NCBI RefSeq assembly: GCF_000312365.2
Contig: NZ_HG003686.1
Span: forward strand, 758,538-822,537
DNA: 64,000 nt
Direction of reading: 5' to 3'
DNA from: Anaerococcus provencensis
GTDB lineage: Bacteria > Bacillota > Clostridia > Tissierellales > Peptoniphilaceae
The translations under genes and the position numbers were made by a program. Within the stretch, counting starts at the first letter, position 1. Every line of letters begins with the position of its first letter. The notes beneath the pieces were generated by a model. It was not told the DNA's origin. It did no database searches and saw nothing but the letters and a program-made list of their open reading frames with translations. This document shows, piece by piece, positions 9,074-19,684 of this stretch.

Positions 9074-9868
9074 ATGAAAGTAAAAGATGTTATAAACAAG
9101 GCAAATGATGATTTAATAATAGGATTATCATATCTAATGGATAAGTCAAAATCATACTTATATTTAAACCCAGAATCTCAATTGACAAGTGATGTAGAAG
9201 ATAAGATTTTATCCATAGAAGAAGATCTTAATAATGGAATCCCCTTACAATATGCTCTAGGGTCTTGGGAGTTTTTAAATATAAGTTTAATAGTAGATAA
9301 GAGAGCTTTAATACCTAGGTTTGAAACTGAGATTATAGTCGACTATATAATAAAATCTGATTTTAAAAAAGATAAAATCTTGGATGTAGGAGCTGGATCT
9401 GGGGCCATAAGCCTAAGCTTAGGGAAAAATCTGCCTGATTCGCAAGTTTTTGGAGTAGATATTAGTGAAGATGCATTAAGTCTTTCTAATGAAAATAAAG
9501 ATAATTTGAACCTTACTAATGTTAATTTTATAAAAAGTGATTTGTTTGATAATATAAGCGATACATTTGATATTATAGTTTCAAATCCTCCCTATATTAA
9601 CGAAAAAGATTATCTTGCCTTGGACAAAAAGCTCTACCATGAACCAAAATTAGCCTTGTATGGTGGGAAAGATGGTCTTTATTTCTATAAAAAAATTATT
9701 GACCAGGCTAATGAGTATTTAAATGATAATGCACATTTAATTTTTGAAATTGGATATGATCAAAAGGATCCAATAAATGAACTATTGGTCAAATCTGATT
9801 TTAAAAATATAATTAATTTGAAAGATTTTAATGGGTTCGATAGGTTTATCATTGCCCAGAAAGGATAA
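9074..9868 (+). CDS. prmC: Release factor glutamine methyltransferase
   Basis: The 264-aa SAM-dependent enzyme methylates the Gln of the GGQ motif in RF1 and RF2. The N-terminal helical substrate-recognition domain includes [30 protein letters not shown]. The methyltransferase has the SAM motif [16 protein letters not shown] (about residue 97) and the catalytic NPPY in [14 protein letters not shown] (about residue 173). It lies 2 nt before its substrate gene prfA. The ATG at 9074 has no good ribosome-binding site upstream, so expression may be low or depend on readthrough past the rpmE terminator. Confidence 0.93.
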   Translation: MKVKDVINKANDDLIIGLSYLMDKSKSYLYLNPESQLTSDVEDKILSIEEDLNNGIPLQYALGSWEFLNISLIVDKRALIPRFETEIIVDYIIKSDFKKDKILDVGAGSGAISLSLGKNLPDSQVFGVDISEDALSLSNENKDNLNLTNVNFIKSDLFDNISDTFDIIVSNPPYINEKDYLALDKKLYHEPKLALYGGKDGLYFYKKIIDQANEYLNDNAHLIFEIGYDQKDPINELLVKSDFKNIINLKDFNGFDRFIIAQKG

Positions 9869-9870
9869 CT

Positions 9871-10941
9871 ATGTTCGAAAATTTAGATCATATTAGAGAT
9901 AATTTTAAAGATCTCGAGTTAAAACTTGCAGATCCGGAAGTTATTTCTGACATTGAAAAATACACAAAGATATCTAGAGAATACAATTCACTAAAACCAG
10001 TAGTTGAAAAATACGAGGATATCTTAAATTCTGAAGCAACCATTGAGGAAAATCAAGAATTGCTAGAAGAAACTAATGATGAAGAAATGCTTGAAATGTT
10101 AAAAGAGCAAATCAATGAAGAAAAGAAAAACCTTGAAGTTTATAACGAAGAGATGAAGATTCTACTAATCCCTAAAGACCCTAACGATACAAAAGACGTA
10201 ATCGTAGAGATTAGACCAGGAGCTGGTGGAGATGAAGCAGGACTTTTTGCAGGAGACTTGTACAGAATGTACAATATGTATGCTGATAAAGCAGGCTTCA
10301 AAACCGAAGAGATTGATGTGACTAGCCAGGGAGTAGGGGGCATAAAGGAAGCAACCTTTGTTGTAAAAGGTGAAGGTGCCTACTCAAAACTAAAATATGA
10401 ATCAGGTGTTCACAGGGTCCAACGTGTACCAGAAACAGAATCTGGTGGTAGAATCCACACATCTACAGCAACAGTTGCGGTAATGCCAGAAGTTGATGAA
10501 GTTGATATTAAGCTTGACCCAAATGACATTAGGGTAGATGTTTATAGGTCTTCTGGTAATGGTGGTCAATCTGTAAATACAACAGACTCTGCAGTAAGAC
10601 TTACTCACGAACCAACAGGTCTTGTTGTAACCTGCCAAGATGAGAAAAGTCAGATTAAAAACAAAGAAAAAGCTATGAGAGTTTTGAGAGCTCGCCTTTA
10701 TGAGATAGAAGAAGAAAAAAGAAACAAAGAAATTGCTGATAATAGAAAATCTCAAGTAGGAACAGGTGATAGGTCTGAAAGAATTAGGACTTACAACTTC
10801 CCCCAAGGTAGGATTACAGATCATAGAATCAATAAAACCATATATCAGCTAGAGGACTTTTTGAATGGCAATATTGAAGAAATGATTGATGCACTAACAA
10901 CTGAAGATCAAACTAGAAAACTAGAACACATAGGTGAATAA
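9871..10941 (+). CDS. prfA: Peptide chain release factor 1
   Basis: The 356-aa RF1 recognises UAA and UAG stop codons. The stop-codon reading motif is in [19 protein letters not shown] (PET at about 187, PxT type, hence RF1 and not RF2). The catalytic GGQ is in [19 protein letters not shown] (about residue 230). The N-terminal coiled-coil domain is residues 1-100. It is co-transcribed with prmC (2-nt gap), and its last codons overlap the GTG start of the next gene. Confidence 0.97.
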   Translation: MFENLDHIRDNFKDLELKLADPEVISDIEKYTKISREYNSLKPVVEKYEDILNSEATIEENQELLEETNDEEMLEMLKEQINEEKKNLEVYNEEMKILLIPKDPNDTKDVIVEIRPGAGGDEAGLFAGDLYRMYNMYADKAGFKTEEIDVTSQGVGGIKEATFVVKGEGAYSKLKYESGVHRVQRVPETESGGRIHTSTATVAVMPEVDEVDIKLDPNDIRVDVYRSSGNGGQSVNTTDSAVRLTHEPTGLVVTCQDEKSQIKNKEKAMRVLRARLYEIEEEKRNKEIADNRKSQVGTGDRSERIRTYNFPQGRITDHRINKTIYQLEDFLNGNIEEMIDALTTEDQTRKLEHIGE

Positions 10942-11938
10942 ATTGTTTAATTTATTAGCTAATAAATTTGTAGATGATTATAAGAATGAGGAGAATCCAC
11001 ACACTAGATTGGCTTTAATCTCTCTATCATCTATAATATCTATAGTAATTAATATCTTGCTTAGTGCAGGTAAATTGATAGTAGGAGTGATAGTAAACTC
11101 TGCTGCAATAATTAACGATGGTTTCAACAATCTATCAGATACAATTGTGGCTATTATGGCCTTTGTGGGTGCTAAGATAAGTAGGAAACCAGCAGATAAA
11201 GAACACCCTCACGGATATGGTAGGGGAGAAGCGTTAATCACCCTACTAGTTAGTATATTAATAATGTATGTTGGATTTTCTTTGCTTTTAAATTCCTTGG
11301 GTAAATTTAAGGAAGATAATATCGTATCAATTAATTATCTAACAATGGGAGTTCTTGTCATAAGTATACTTGCCAAAATCTATATATATTTTTTAAATAG
11401 AAAATTATATAGAAACCTTGACTCTGAGCTAAATTTGGGAGTTATGATAGATTCAAGAAATGACATACTATCAACTCTTGCTATAATTATATCTTTGTAC
11501 CTACAAAAATATATAAACTTTAACTTAGATGCCTTAGCAGGTGTTATCCTATCTGGTGCAGTATTTATGCCAGGCTTCAATATGTTTAGAGACACCATGA
11601 ACTATCTACTAGGCCAAAGACTTAGCCCAGAGGTAGAGAAAAAGCTTGGAGCTATGTTGGTTGATAATCATTTTATAATTGGTTATCATGGATTAGAAAT
11701 ACACGATTATGGCAAAGGACATTTGGATGGAACTGTTGATGTTGAAATAGCGCAAAATATTTCTCTACTAGCAGCCCACCAATTAATAACTGACATACAA
11801 AAAGAAGTAGAAAAAGAAACAGGAATTAGACTAAATGTACATTTAGATCCAACCTATTCCTTAATACTTAATGATAATTTAAAAAGAGAAATTGAACAAT
11901 TAGAAAAACAGGCAATAAATGAATACGACGATTTCTAA
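10934..11938 (+). CDS. Cation diffusion facilitator family transporter
   Basis: The 334-aa inner-membrane metal exporter of the CDF family moves Zn, Mn, Fe or similar in exchange for protons. The first span carries [19 protein letters not shown], with the metal-site Asp residues. The second site lies near [12 protein letters not shown] (about residue 173). [14 protein letters not shown] is the CDF loop signature, and a cytoplasmic C-terminal dimerization domain runs from about 235. The likely start is the GTG at 10934 (AGGTG overlap region), 8 bases inside prfA. Its metal cannot be decided by eye. Its place within a translation operon looks like a lineage-specific insertion. Confidence 0.9.
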   Translation: MNKLFNLLANKFVDDYKNEENPHTRLALISLSSIISIVINILLSAGKLIVGVIVNSAAIINDGFNNLSDTIVAIMAFVGAKISRKPADKEHPHGYGRGEALITLLVSILIMYVGFSLLLNSLGKFKEDNIVSINYLTMGVLVISILAKIYIYFLNRKLYRNLDSELNLGVMIDSRNDILSTLAIIISLYLQKYINFNLDALAGVILSGAVFMPGFNMFRDTMNYLLGQRLSPEVEKKLGAMLVDNHFIIGYHGLEIHDYGKGHLDGTVDVEIAQNISLLAAHQLITDIQKEVEKETGIRLNVHLDPTYSLILNDNLKREIEQLEKQAINEYDDF

Positions 11939-12956
11939 AATAGATCGAAATAATATTGATAAAAAAATTATAGAAAATGCTGGAAAAATCATCAAGGAAG
12001 GCTCCCTAGTAGCCTTTCCTACTGAAACTGTCTATGGTCTTGGAGCCGATGGTTTAAATGATACAGCTTGCAAGCATATATTTGAAGCCAAGGGTAGACC
12101 GAATGACAATCCACTGATTTTACATATTTCTAATATATCTATGTTATATAATTTAACTGATGATATAAATGAAGAAAGTAAAAAATTGATGGAAAGTTGC
12201 TGGCCAGGACCTCTTACTATTATCTTCAAAAAATCAGGCAAGGTCCCTAGTGCAGTTACAGCAGGGCTTGATACCGTTGCAATCAGATATCCCAAAGATG
12301 AAATAGCACTTGCTTTAATAAGTGCAGCAAATACTCCAATTGCTGCCCCTAGTGCTAATTTGTCAGGCAAGCCTTCACCTACTAGAGCTATTGATGTATA
12401 CCAAGACCTTAATGGCAAGATACCACTTATAATTGATGGTGGAGCTTGTGATATAGGCATAGAATCAACGGTAATAGATCTTAGCGAAGAAGTACCAACT
12501 ATACTTAGACCAGGCTTTTATACTTACGAGTATATCAAAGATATTTTACCAAATGTAAGACTTGATGATTCAATAGTAGATAGCAAAAAAATACCAAAAT
12601 CTCCAGGTCAAAAATATACCCACTACGCTCCAAAAGCAAAGATGGAAATTTTTGTAGGAGAAAAAGCTTCTGATGAAATACTAAAGAAGGCTTTAGATGA
12701 GAAGAGTAAGGGTAAAAAGGTAGGTGTACTCGTATTTGAAGACCAATTAAGTAAGTTTAAAGATTTTAAGCTTATTAGTCTTGGTAATAGATACGATTTG
12801 ACATATATGTCCCATGTTTTATTTACATCGCTTAGATTGATGGATGATGAAAATGTTGATTTAATTCTAGCTGAGGGTGTAAGTGAAGAAGGCTTGGGTA
12901 AGAGTATAATGAATAGAATGAAGAAGTCAGCATCTTTTAATGTAAACTATGTATAG
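11919..12956 (+). CDS. tsaC: L-threonylcarbamoyladenylate synthase (Sua5 type)
   Basis: The 345-aa enzyme makes threonylcarbamoyl-AMP for the tRNA t6A37 modification. The YrdC core (residues 1-205) holds GSLVAFPTETVYGLGADG, KGRPNDNPLILHI and AAPSANLSGKPSPT. The SPGQKYTHYAPKAKMEIF linker and a C-terminal Sua5 domain (about 225-345) follow, making this the long YwlC/Sua5 form. It overlaps the CDF gene by 20 nt. Its presence after prfA is conserved in Bacillus-type genomes. Confidence 0.95.
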   Translation: MNTTISKIDRNNIDKKIIENAGKIIKEGSLVAFPTETVYGLGADGLNDTACKHIFEAKGRPNDNPLILHISNISMLYNLTDDINEESKKLMESCWPGPLTIIFKKSGKVPSAVTAGLDTVAIRYPKDEIALALISAANTPIAAPSANLSGKPSPTRAIDVYQDLNGKIPLIIDGGACDIGIESTVIDLSEEVPTILRPGFYTYEYIKDILPNVRLDDSIVDSKKIPKSPGQKYTHYAPKAKMEIFVGEKASDEILKKALDEKSKGKKVGVLVFEDQLSKFKDFKLISLGNRYDLTYMSHVLFTSLRLMDDENVDLILAEGVSEEGLGKSIMNRMKKSASFNVNYV

Positions 12957-12965
12957 GAGAAATTA

Positions 12966-13598
12966 ATGCAAGAACATGTAAAAATTTTGGACCATCCGGT
13001 AATTAAACACAAGATATCTATTCTTAGAGATATAAATACGGGATCAAATGAATTTAGATCTATTATAAAAGAGATAGCTATGATTCTAGCATATGAGGCT
13101 ACAAAAGATTTAGAACTTGAAGAGTACGAAGTTGAAACTCCAATTACAAAAACAACTGGATATAAGCTTTCTGGCAAGAAACTTGGTATAGTGCCAATAT
13201 TAAGAGCAGGACTTGGTATGGTTGATGGTGTCTTGGAAGTCTTTCCTGCAGCCAAAATTGGACATATAGGTATGTATAGGGATGAAGAGACCCTTACTCC
13301 AGTTGAATATTATTCTAAGTTACCATTAGATGTTGAGAAAAGAGATATTATTGTCATTGATCCAATGCTTGCAACAGGTGGATCAGCTTGTGATGCAATA
13401 GACAATTTAAAAGCTAAGGGCTGCAATAGTATAAGATTACTTAGCATAATAGCAGCTCCAGAAGGAATAGAAAAATTAAGAGAAGCCCATCCTGATGTTG
13501 AAATCACTGTTGCACAACTTGATGAGGGATTAAATGAAAATAGTTACATTGTACCTGGCCTTGGTGATGCAGGAGATAGACTATTTGGTACAAAATAA
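12966..13598 (+). CDS. upp: Uracil phosphoribosyltransferase
   Basis: The 210-aa salvage enzyme joins uracil and PRPP to give UMP. The PRPP loop is [19 protein letters not shown] (about 127-145). The uracil-binding C-terminal region is [27 protein letters not shown]. Family-typical N-terminal sequence ([18 protein letters not shown]) supports the ATG at 12966 with AGGAG upstream. The gap to tsaC is 9 nt and to murA 11 nt. Confidence 0.97.
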   Translation: MQEHVKILDHPVIKHKISILRDINTGSNEFRSIIKEIAMILAYEATKDLELEEYEVETPITKTTGYKLSGKKLGIVPILRAGLGMVDGVLEVFPAAKIGHIGMYRDEETLTPVEYYSKLPLDVEKRDIIVIDPMLATGGSACDAIDNLKAKGCNSIRLLSIIAAPEGIEKLREAHPDVEITVAQLDEGLNENSYIVPGLGDAGDRLFGTK

Positions 13599-13609
13599 AG
13601 GAAAAATAA

Positions 13610-14887
13610 ATGGATAAAAAAGAGATTTTACTTATAAACGGCGGTGGACCATTAAGAGGGGAAGTTCTTATATCAGGAGCTAAAAATTCTGCCTTGCCAA
13701 TACTTGCCGCTTGTGTCTTGGGTACTGAAGAGATAATTCTAGATGGTGTTCCTAAGCTAAAAGATGTTGAGATAATGATAGAGGTATTAAAACATCTGGG
13801 TAGTAAGGTTGAATATATAGGAGATGAATCCTTAAGAATTGATTCATCAGGCATAAACACTTGCGAAACTCCTTTTGAACTTATGGATAAGATGAGAGCC
13901 TCATTTGTCGTAATGGGACCATTGTTATCAAGGTTTAAAGAAGCCCACACCAAAGCTCCTGGAGGCTGTAATATTGGCGCTAGACCTATAGACCTTCATC
14001 TAAAGGGATTTGAAGCTTTAGGAGCTCATGCTTTAGTAAATGATGAAGCTATATCAATAACAACCAATGGAGAACTTATTGGTAATGAAATTTATCTGGA
14101 CTTCCCATCTGTAGGTGCCACACAAAACATAATGATGGCAGCCTGCCTTGCTAAGGGCGAAACCATCATAGAAAATGCTGCTAAAGAACCAGAAATTGTA
14201 GATCTTGCATCTTTCCTTTCAAAAATGGGAGCAAAGATTAAGGGAGCTGGAACATCAACTATAGTAATAGAGGGTGTAGAAAAACTTACTGGTACAAGTC
14301 ATACTATCATTCCAGATAGGATTGAAGCTGCAAGCTATATGCTAGCAGCTGTGATGACTAAAGGTGATGTTACAATCAAAAACGTGATTGGATCACATAT
14401 TAGGCCGGTAATAGCAAAGCTTATTGAAATGGGTGCTAGCGTAGAAGAAATTGAAGAAGAAGATATTATTAAGGTTTCAGCAAATCAAAAGCTAAAGCCA
14501 ACTAATATTCAAACTCTACCATATCCTGGTTTTCCTACAGATGCCCAAGCTCAATTTATGGCTTTAATGACAGTCTGTGATGGTGAAAGTAAAATTCAAG
14601 AAACTGTTTTTGAAAATAGATTTATGCATGTAGAGCAATTAAATAAAATGGGAGCTGCTATCGCAACAAGTGGCAATAGGGCTACTATTGTTGGAGTAGA
14701 TAAACTCCATGGTGCTGATGTAAAAGCCACTGATTTAAGAGCTGGTGCTGCCCTTGTTATGGCTGGTCTTACTGCAAGTGGACAAACAAAGATATCTGAC
14801 ATCTATCATATAGATAGGGGCTATAGCAAGCTAGTTGAAAAATTTACTAAGCTTGGTGGAGATATTAAGAGAGTAACAATAGATTAA
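13610..14887 (+). CDS. murA: UDP-N-acetylglucosamine 1-carboxyvinyltransferase
   Basis: The 425-aa enzyme catalyses the first committed step of peptidoglycan synthesis, adding enolpyruvate from PEP to UDP-GlcNAc. The catalytic cysteine is in APGGCNIGARPIDLHLKG (about residue 123). Two EPSP-synthase-like lobes are evident, with GGPLRGEVLISGAKNSALPILAA at the N-terminus and DLRAGAALVMAGL near residue 370. Cys in place of Asp at the active site predicts fosfomycin sensitivity in principle. recD2 starts at the next base after the stop. Confidence 0.96.
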   Translation: MDKKEILLINGGGPLRGEVLISGAKNSALPILAACVLGTEEIILDGVPKLKDVEIMIEVLKHLGSKVEYIGDESLRIDSSGINTCETPFELMDKMRASFVVMGPLLSRFKEAHTKAPGGCNIGARPIDLHLKGFEALGAHALVNDEAISITTNGELIGNEIYLDFPSVGATQNIMMAACLAKGETIIENAAKEPEIVDLASFLSKMGAKIKGAGTSTIVIEGVEKLTGTSHTIIPDRIEAASYMLAAVMTKGDVTIKNVIGSHIRPVIAKLIEMGASVEEIEEEDIIKVSANQKLKPTNIQTLPYPGFPTDAQAQFMALMTVCDGESKIQETVFENRFMHVEQLNKMGAAIATSGNRATIVGVDKLHGADVKATDLRAGAALVMAGLTASGQTKISDIYHIDRGYSKLVEKFTKLGGDIKRVTID

Positions 14888-17044
14888 ATGAAAATAGAAG
14901 GCATAGTAACAAACATAATTTATAGAAATGAAGAGAATGGCTACAACATTATTGTTGTGGAAACTTCTGATTCTGATATAACTTGTGTGGGTACTATGCC
15001 TTTTTTTGAGCCTGGAGATAACTTAGAAATTGAAGGAGACTTTACCTATCATGATAAATACGGTGAGCAAATCGTTGTTAACTCTGTAAATTTGAAAAAA
15101 CCAACAGGGAAAGCCAGCATCATAAATTATTTGGCCAATGCAAATATTAAGGGCATAGGCAAAAAAACAGCATCAGATATCTACGACAGATTTAAAGATA
15201 AGTCAATAGATATCGTCTATAATGATCCCGATAAGCTCATAGAAATACCAGGTATAGGCAAAAAGAAAATAGCTGATATAAAGATGACTTCAGAAGAATC
15301 TAGGGATTCGAGAAATACCATGCTATTTTTACAAGGCTTAAATATATCATATAATCTGTCTATGAAAATCTACAAACTTTATGGTAATGATGCTATAGAT
15401 ATTATAAAGACAAATCCCTACCAACTAATGGAAGATATATCTGGAATCGGATTTAAAATGGCCGATACTATTGGTCAAAATATGCAGATGAAGTCAAATT
15501 CTAAATTCAGGATATCTGCAGGGATTTCCTATATATTGAATTACGAATCTGAATTTAATGGACATACAGCCTTAAAATATGATTATCTAGTAGATAATGT
15601 TAGTAAACTTTTGAGAGTAAAAAAAGAAGAAGTAGTAAAAGAAATAAATGATGATGCTCTAGAAGGGAAATTATATAATGTTCTCATAAACGAGCAGAAA
15701 TTTATTTATAAAAACTCATTATTTAAGGCAGAGAAATCAGTTGGTTTGGAGCTTTTATACAAAAAGAAAACACCATATGCCTTTGATGTTACAATAGATG
15801 AAGATCTATCTGTATTTTCTGATGAACAGAAACTTGCCATAAACGAAGCATTCAAAAATATGCTTTTAGTAATTACTGGAGGTCCAGGTACAGGAAAAAC
15901 CACTATAATAAAGGCCATTACCTCTATATTAAGGTCTAATAATCTTTCTTATGCTCTATTAGCTCCAACAGGACGTGCCGCAAAGAGAATGCAAGAATCT
16001 ACTAATGATGAAGCCTATACAATACATAGGATGATAGGAATAAGGCCAGATGAAGTCATATCTGAATATAATGAAGAAAATCCTATAGAAAAAGATTATA
16101 TTATTGTGGATGAGATGAGTATGGTCGATATTTATCTAATGAAGACCTTACTATCAGCTATATCAGCAAGTACAGCCTTAATTTTGGTAGGAGATAGCGA
16201 TCAATTGCCATCAGTTGGCCCTGGCAACGTACTAAAAAATATAATAGAAACTGATATAAAAACCATAAGACTTAAAAAAATTTTTAGGCAAGCAGGAGAA
16301 TCCAATATAGTTATCAATGCCCATAGGATCAATAATGGTGAGTATCCAATACTAAATGAGCAAGGAAAGGATTTCTTTTTTGTAGAAGCAAACCCAAATA
16401 ATTTTAATGATGTTTTGATTGACCTAGTAAATAATAGGCTTCCGAAGTTTTACGGCATAGATAAGGTAAAGGACATACAAATACTTTGCCCTAGCAAGAA
16501 AACTCCATGGGGATCAGCATATATAAATGAAAATATGCAAAAAGCTATCAACCTATCACAAGAAAAACTAGAAATTAATAAGCAAATTTTCAAAATCAAT
16601 GATAAGGTTATGCAGATAAGGAATAATTATAACCTTATACCAGAAAATTCTATCTATGAAACTGAGGGTGTCTATAATGGTGATATTGGATTTGTTAGAG
16701 AAATTGATAGAGAGTACGAAAATCTAGAAGTTGTATTTTATGACGGTTCTTTTGTAAAATACAAAAAAGAAGATATAAAAGATTTAGATTTATCTTATGC
16801 CATAACAATTCATAAGTCCCAAGGTTCCGAATTTGATTGTGTGATTATACCTATGATGCAAGTAGCTCCAATGCTTTTAACTAGAAATTTGTTCTATACA
16901 GGTGTGACACGTGCCAAAAAACTTGTTATTTTGGTTGGAGATAAGAAGATAATAAAGAAAATGGTTGATAATAATTCTTCCAATAAGAGGTATACTAATT
17001 TATCATACTGGATAAATGAGATGGGGGATGTCATTGATGATTAA
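14888..17044 (+). CDS. recD2: RecD2-type ATP-dependent DNA helicase
   Basis: This 718-aa SF1B helicase is of the RecD2 (RecD/TraA) type found in bacteria without needing RecBC. An N-terminal OB-like region and helix-hairpin-helix segments (IKGIGKKTASDIY, EIPGIGKKKIADI, about residues 90-140) precede the motor. The Walker A is VITGGPGTGKTTIIKA (about 334). Motif II is DYIIVDEMSMVD, with GDSDQLPSVGPGNVL after it. The last motifs are SYAITIHKSQGSEFDCVIIPM and FYTGVTRAKKLVILVG. It probably acts in DNA repair and replication-fork processing. It starts immediately after the murA stop, with a weak GAGAG site inside murA. Confidence 0.95.
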   Translation: MKIEGIVTNIIYRNEENGYNIIVVETSDSDITCVGTMPFFEPGDNLEIEGDFTYHDKYGEQIVVNSVNLKKPTGKASIINYLANANIKGIGKKTASDIYDRFKDKSIDIVYNDPDKLIEIPGIGKKKIADIKMTSEESRDSRNTMLFLQGLNISYNLSMKIYKLYGNDAIDIIKTNPYQLMEDISGIGFKMADTIGQNMQMKSNSKFRISAGISYILNYESEFNGHTALKYDYLVDNVSKLLRVKKEEVVKEINDDALEGKLYNVLINEQKFIYKNSLFKAEKSVGLELLYKKKTPYAFDVTIDEDLSVFSDEQKLAINEAFKNMLLVITGGPGTGKTTIIKAITSILRSNNLSYALLAPTGRAAKRMQESTNDEAYTIHRMIGIRPDEVISEYNEENPIEKDYIIVDEMSMVDIYLMKTLLSAISASTALILVGDSDQLPSVGPGNVLKNIIETDIKTIRLKKIFRQAGESNIVINAHRINNGEYPILNEQGKDFFFVEANPNNFNDVLIDLVNNRLPKFYGIDKVKDIQILCPSKKTPWGSAYINENMQKAINLSQEKLEINKQIFKINDKVMQIRNNYNLIPENSIYETEGVYNGDIGFVREIDREYENLEVVFYDGSFVKYKKEDIKDLDLSYAITIHKSQGSEFDCVIIPMMQVAPMLLTRNLFYTGVTRAKKLVILVGDKKIIKKMVDNNSSNKRYTNLSYWINEMGDVIDD

Positions 17045-17663
17045 TTGGTTATTTCTTGACAAAAATATATGCTACATCTGTAAATCTAATGAGGCAGTTG
17101 CTCATTTCTTGTGTAAAGATTGCCTAAAAAAACTGGATTATGTTGCAAATCAATTCAAAATCGATAATTATCAGGCACATGCAGTTTATTTTTATAATGA
17201 GACGATGAAAAAACTAATCGCTGACTATAAATTTAATAGGAACACCTCTCTTAGCAAGGTATTTTCTAGCATTTTGTATGATTATGGCAGAGTCCACAAA
17301 CTATTTGATGTTGATTATATTTTACCTTCGCCAAGTTCTAGACAGACTATAAATGATAGAGGCTTTGATCATATCAGAATGATTTGTGATTATTTTATTG
17401 ATGATATTAATCCATCATATTTGGATAATTTTACAAAAGAGCGTAATACCAAGGCCCAACATACACTTTCTAAAGACGAAAGATCTTACAATCTAAAGGG
17501 AGCCTTTAAATTTGATGGTGATTTGTCAAGTAAGTCAGTTTTAATAATAGATGATCTTATAACAACTGGCAATACTGTAAAAGAGATGGCGAAAGTTTTA
17601 GAAAAAGCCAATGTAAAAGAGGTGACAGCCTTGGCTATCACCTCAGAACATAGACTAAACTAA
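17037..17663 (+). CDS. comFC: ComF family phosphoribosyltransferase-like protein
   Basis: The 208-aa protein has an N-terminal zinc-binding cluster (CYICKSNE...FLCKDCLKK) and a C-terminal PRTase-like domain with the PRPP loop VLIIDDLITTGNTVKEMA. ComFC is needed for DNA uptake in competent Bacillus, but the family is widespread where competence is unproven. I prefer the ATG at 17037 (MINWLFLDKN), 8 nt after GGGGG and overlapping the recD2 stop, to the upstream ATGs at 17016 and 17028. The 3' end overlaps the convergent gene by 9 bp. Confidence 0.88.
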   Translation: MINWLFLDKNICYICKSNEAVAHFLCKDCLKKLDYVANQFKIDNYQAHAVYFYNETMKKLIADYKFNRNTSLSKVFSSILYDYGRVHKLFDVDYILPSPSSRQTINDRGFDHIRMICDYFIDDINPSYLDNFTKERNTKAQHTLSKDERSYNLKGAFKFDGDLSSKSVLIIDDLITTGNTVKEMAKVLEKANVKEVTALAITSEHRLN

Positions 17664-18176
17664 TAAGTATGATTGTAAATATGCTGTTGTAGTAGACTTA
17701 TTAAATCCATATTTCCATAATAGGAATAATAGGATGACTATAAGTACCCAGAACCACCATGTTGTATAAAATGGTTTTTCTGCTTCAGCAGCTTTTCTTT
17801 CTCTAGGACTTCTGTGATTAGGGCTATTACTTCTGTTATTCCTATTAGCCCTGCTATGATCTTCTTCTTTTTTGTAGGAAGAAGAATCTTTACTATCCTT
17901 ATTTTTTACTCTTTCAAAATCTTCCTCTACATCACTTTTTACATCATCAAAGTTTTCTTCTACTTCTTTTTTAGCCTTATCGAAATCTTTTTCAAGATTA
18001 TCCTTCGCCTTATTGAAGTTAGTTTTTAATTCTTTGCTAGTTTCTTCAAAATCTTCTTTGATATTATCACTAGTCTTATCTATTGATTCTTTTATATTAT
18101 CGCCAGTTTCTTTTACCTGATCCTTAACATTGTCACTATCTCCGGCTTCAAAGGTTCTTTTTTTATCATCAGTCAT
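17655..18176 (-). CDS. Tail-anchored, highly charged coiled-coil protein (YtxH-like)
   Basis: The 173-aa product has about 100 residues of repeated, highly charged heptad-like sequence (units such as DNIKEDFEETSKEL, KAKDNLEKDFDKAKKEVEEN). A Ser/Arg/Asn-rich basic stretch follows (about 108-130), and one membrane span lies near the C-terminus (TTWWFWVLIVILLFLLWKYGF, about 138-158). There is no signal peptide, so the coiled coil should lie in the cytoplasm with a C-terminal anchor. The repeats resemble YtxH/LEA-like stress proteins of Firmicutes, but no exact family is recognised. The start is backed by GGAGG. It follows the SCIFF maturase terminator. Confidence 0.75.
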   Translation of the reverse strand: MTDDKKRTFEAGDSDNVKDQVKETGDNIKESIDKTSDNIKEDFEETSKELKTNFNKAKDNLEKDFDKAKKEVEENFDDVKSDVEEDFERVKNKDSKDSSSYKKEEDHSRANRNNRSNSPNHRSPRERKAAEAEKPFYTTWWFWVLIVILLFLLWKYGFNKSTTTAYLQSYLLV

Positions 18177-18206
18177 TATTAATCCTCCATAATAATAAAA
18201 TACCCA

Positions 18207-18241
18207 ATAATAAGACCTTTATTCAGCCTATTATTGGGTAA
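18207..18241 (-). terminator. Terminator after the SCIFF maturase
   Basis: ACCCAATAATA and TATTATTGGGT form an 11-bp stem around a 14-nt loop. On the minus strand it is followed by ATTTTATTATT. It lies just past the maturase stop. Confidence 0.7.
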
Positions 18242-18247
18242 GTGATA

Positions 18248-19633
18248 CTATGCTATGACTTCTTCTTTGTCGTTTTCTTTCATATATTCATAAATCTTAA
18301 TTGCAATGGCCATTTCAATTCTTTTTCTAAACAATTTACAAGAATACTGGTGAATTTGGTTTATATCTCCATTGGCATTAAAGTTATTTGCAGCACAACC
18401 GCCAGAACAGTACATATTAGCCCAGCAAGACTTGCATTCTTCTTTTGAGTAACAGTTGCAGGTCTTAAACTGATTGACTAGATCATCTCTTAGTATACCT
18501 TCTTTAAGATTTCCTATAATAAAGTCCTCATTACCTACAAATTGATGGCAAGGATATAATTCACCACTAGGGGTTACGGCCATATATTCTGTTCCAGATC
18601 CACAACCTGATAGCCTTTTGTGAGCACATGGACCATTTTCTAGGTCAATCATATAGTGGTAGAAGATGAATTCATCGTTCTTATCAATTGCTTCCATCAT
18701 CATATCTGCTAATTTCTCATATTCTTCATAAAGAACTGGCAAATCTTCTTCTTTAAGGGCGTATGCTGATTCAGAGTTACCTACAACTGGTTCTAGAGAA
18801 GTTCTCTTAAAACCAAGGTCTAAGTAGGTTTTTATATCTTCGGTAAAATCAAGGTTATTTGCTGTAAAAGTCCCACGCATATAGTATTCTTTGTCGCCAC
18901 GTTTTTTGACAAAGTTTTGGAATTTTGGAACTACGGTGTCAAATGAACCCTTTCCACCTATAGTTTTTCTGAATTCATCATGAATCTCACGTCTACCATC
19001 CAGGGACAAGACGACATTTTTCATATTTTCATTTAAATAGTCAATTTTGTCGTCATCTAAAAGCATGCCATTAGTAGTTAAGGTGAAGTTGAAATGTTTA
19101 TTATAATTTTCTTCTAAACTTCTGGCATAGTCTACAGTTTGAGTAACAACATCCCAGTTCATTAGAGGTTCACCACCGAAGAAATCTACATCTAAGTTAT
19201 AATGGCTTCCAGAGTTTGCGATTAAAAAGTCTATAGCATCTTTTGCTGTTTCTACTGTCATGATGGCATCAGGCCCATGGTATTTGCCACCCTTTGCAAA
19301 GCAATATTCGCAAGAAAGATTGCAAGTGTGGGCCACATTTAAACAAATTGCTTTGACATTTGTAGGTCTTTTTGTGACACCTATTGATAGGTCAGCAAAG
19401 TTATCAGTGGTAAATAACATTCCTTCTTCTTCTAATGTTTTTACTTCATTATAGGCTTCTTCAAATTGATCATCAGAGAGATTGTATGTAGACAAAAGAT
19501 TTTTAATCTCTTCTTTTGTATTATCTTCGTATAATGAAATAATTTGATAGGTCACATCATCAACAGCATGAACCGATCCACTATATGTATCTAAAACTAT
19601 ATTAAAGCCTTTGGCCTTATATTGGTGTATCAT
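18248..19633 (-). CDS. SCIFF peptide maturase, radical SAM/SPASM thioether synthase
   Basis: The 461-aa enzyme is predicted to form Cys-thioether cross-links in the SCIFF peptide encoded just upstream (family of CteB/Tte1186). An N-terminal RiPP-recognition-like region (residues 1-90) precedes the radical SAM cluster CNLSCEYCFAKGG (CX3CX2C, about residue 108). The SPASM domain has many cysteines: CGSGTEYMAVTPSGELYPCHQF, then CNCYSKEECKSCWANMYCSGGC (about 345-430), for two auxiliary 4Fe-4S clusters. The family is characteristic of Clostridia. The ATG at 19633 is preceded by GAGGAGAA. A terminator between precursor and maturase should keep maturase transcripts lower than those of the peptide. 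Confidence 0.95.
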   Translation of the reverse strand: MIHQYKAKGFNIVLDTYSGSVHAVDDVTYQIISLYEDNTKEEIKNLLSTYNLSDDQFEEAYNEVKTLEEEGMLFTTDNFADLSIGVTKRPTNVKAICLNVAHTCNLSCEYCFAKGGKYHGPDAIMTVETAKDAIDFLIANSGSHYNLDVDFFGGEPLMNWDVVTQTVDYARSLEENYNKHFNFTLTTNGMLLDDDKIDYLNENMKNVVLSLDGRREIHDEFRKTIGGKGSFDTVVPKFQNFVKKRGDKEYYMRGTFTANNLDFTEDIKTYLDLGFKRTSLEPVVGNSESAYALKEEDLPVLYEEYEKLADMMMEAIDKNDEFIFYHYMIDLENGPCAHKRLSGCGSGTEYMAVTPSGELYPCHQFVGNEDFIIGNLKEGILRDDLVNQFKTCNCYSKEECKSCWANMYCSGGCAANNFNANGDINQIHQYSCKLFRKRIEMAIAIKIYEYMKENDKEEVIA

Positions 19634-19684
19634 AAATTCTCCTCAAGTTTAATATATAGTATTATATTAAAATACTAGGTTTTT

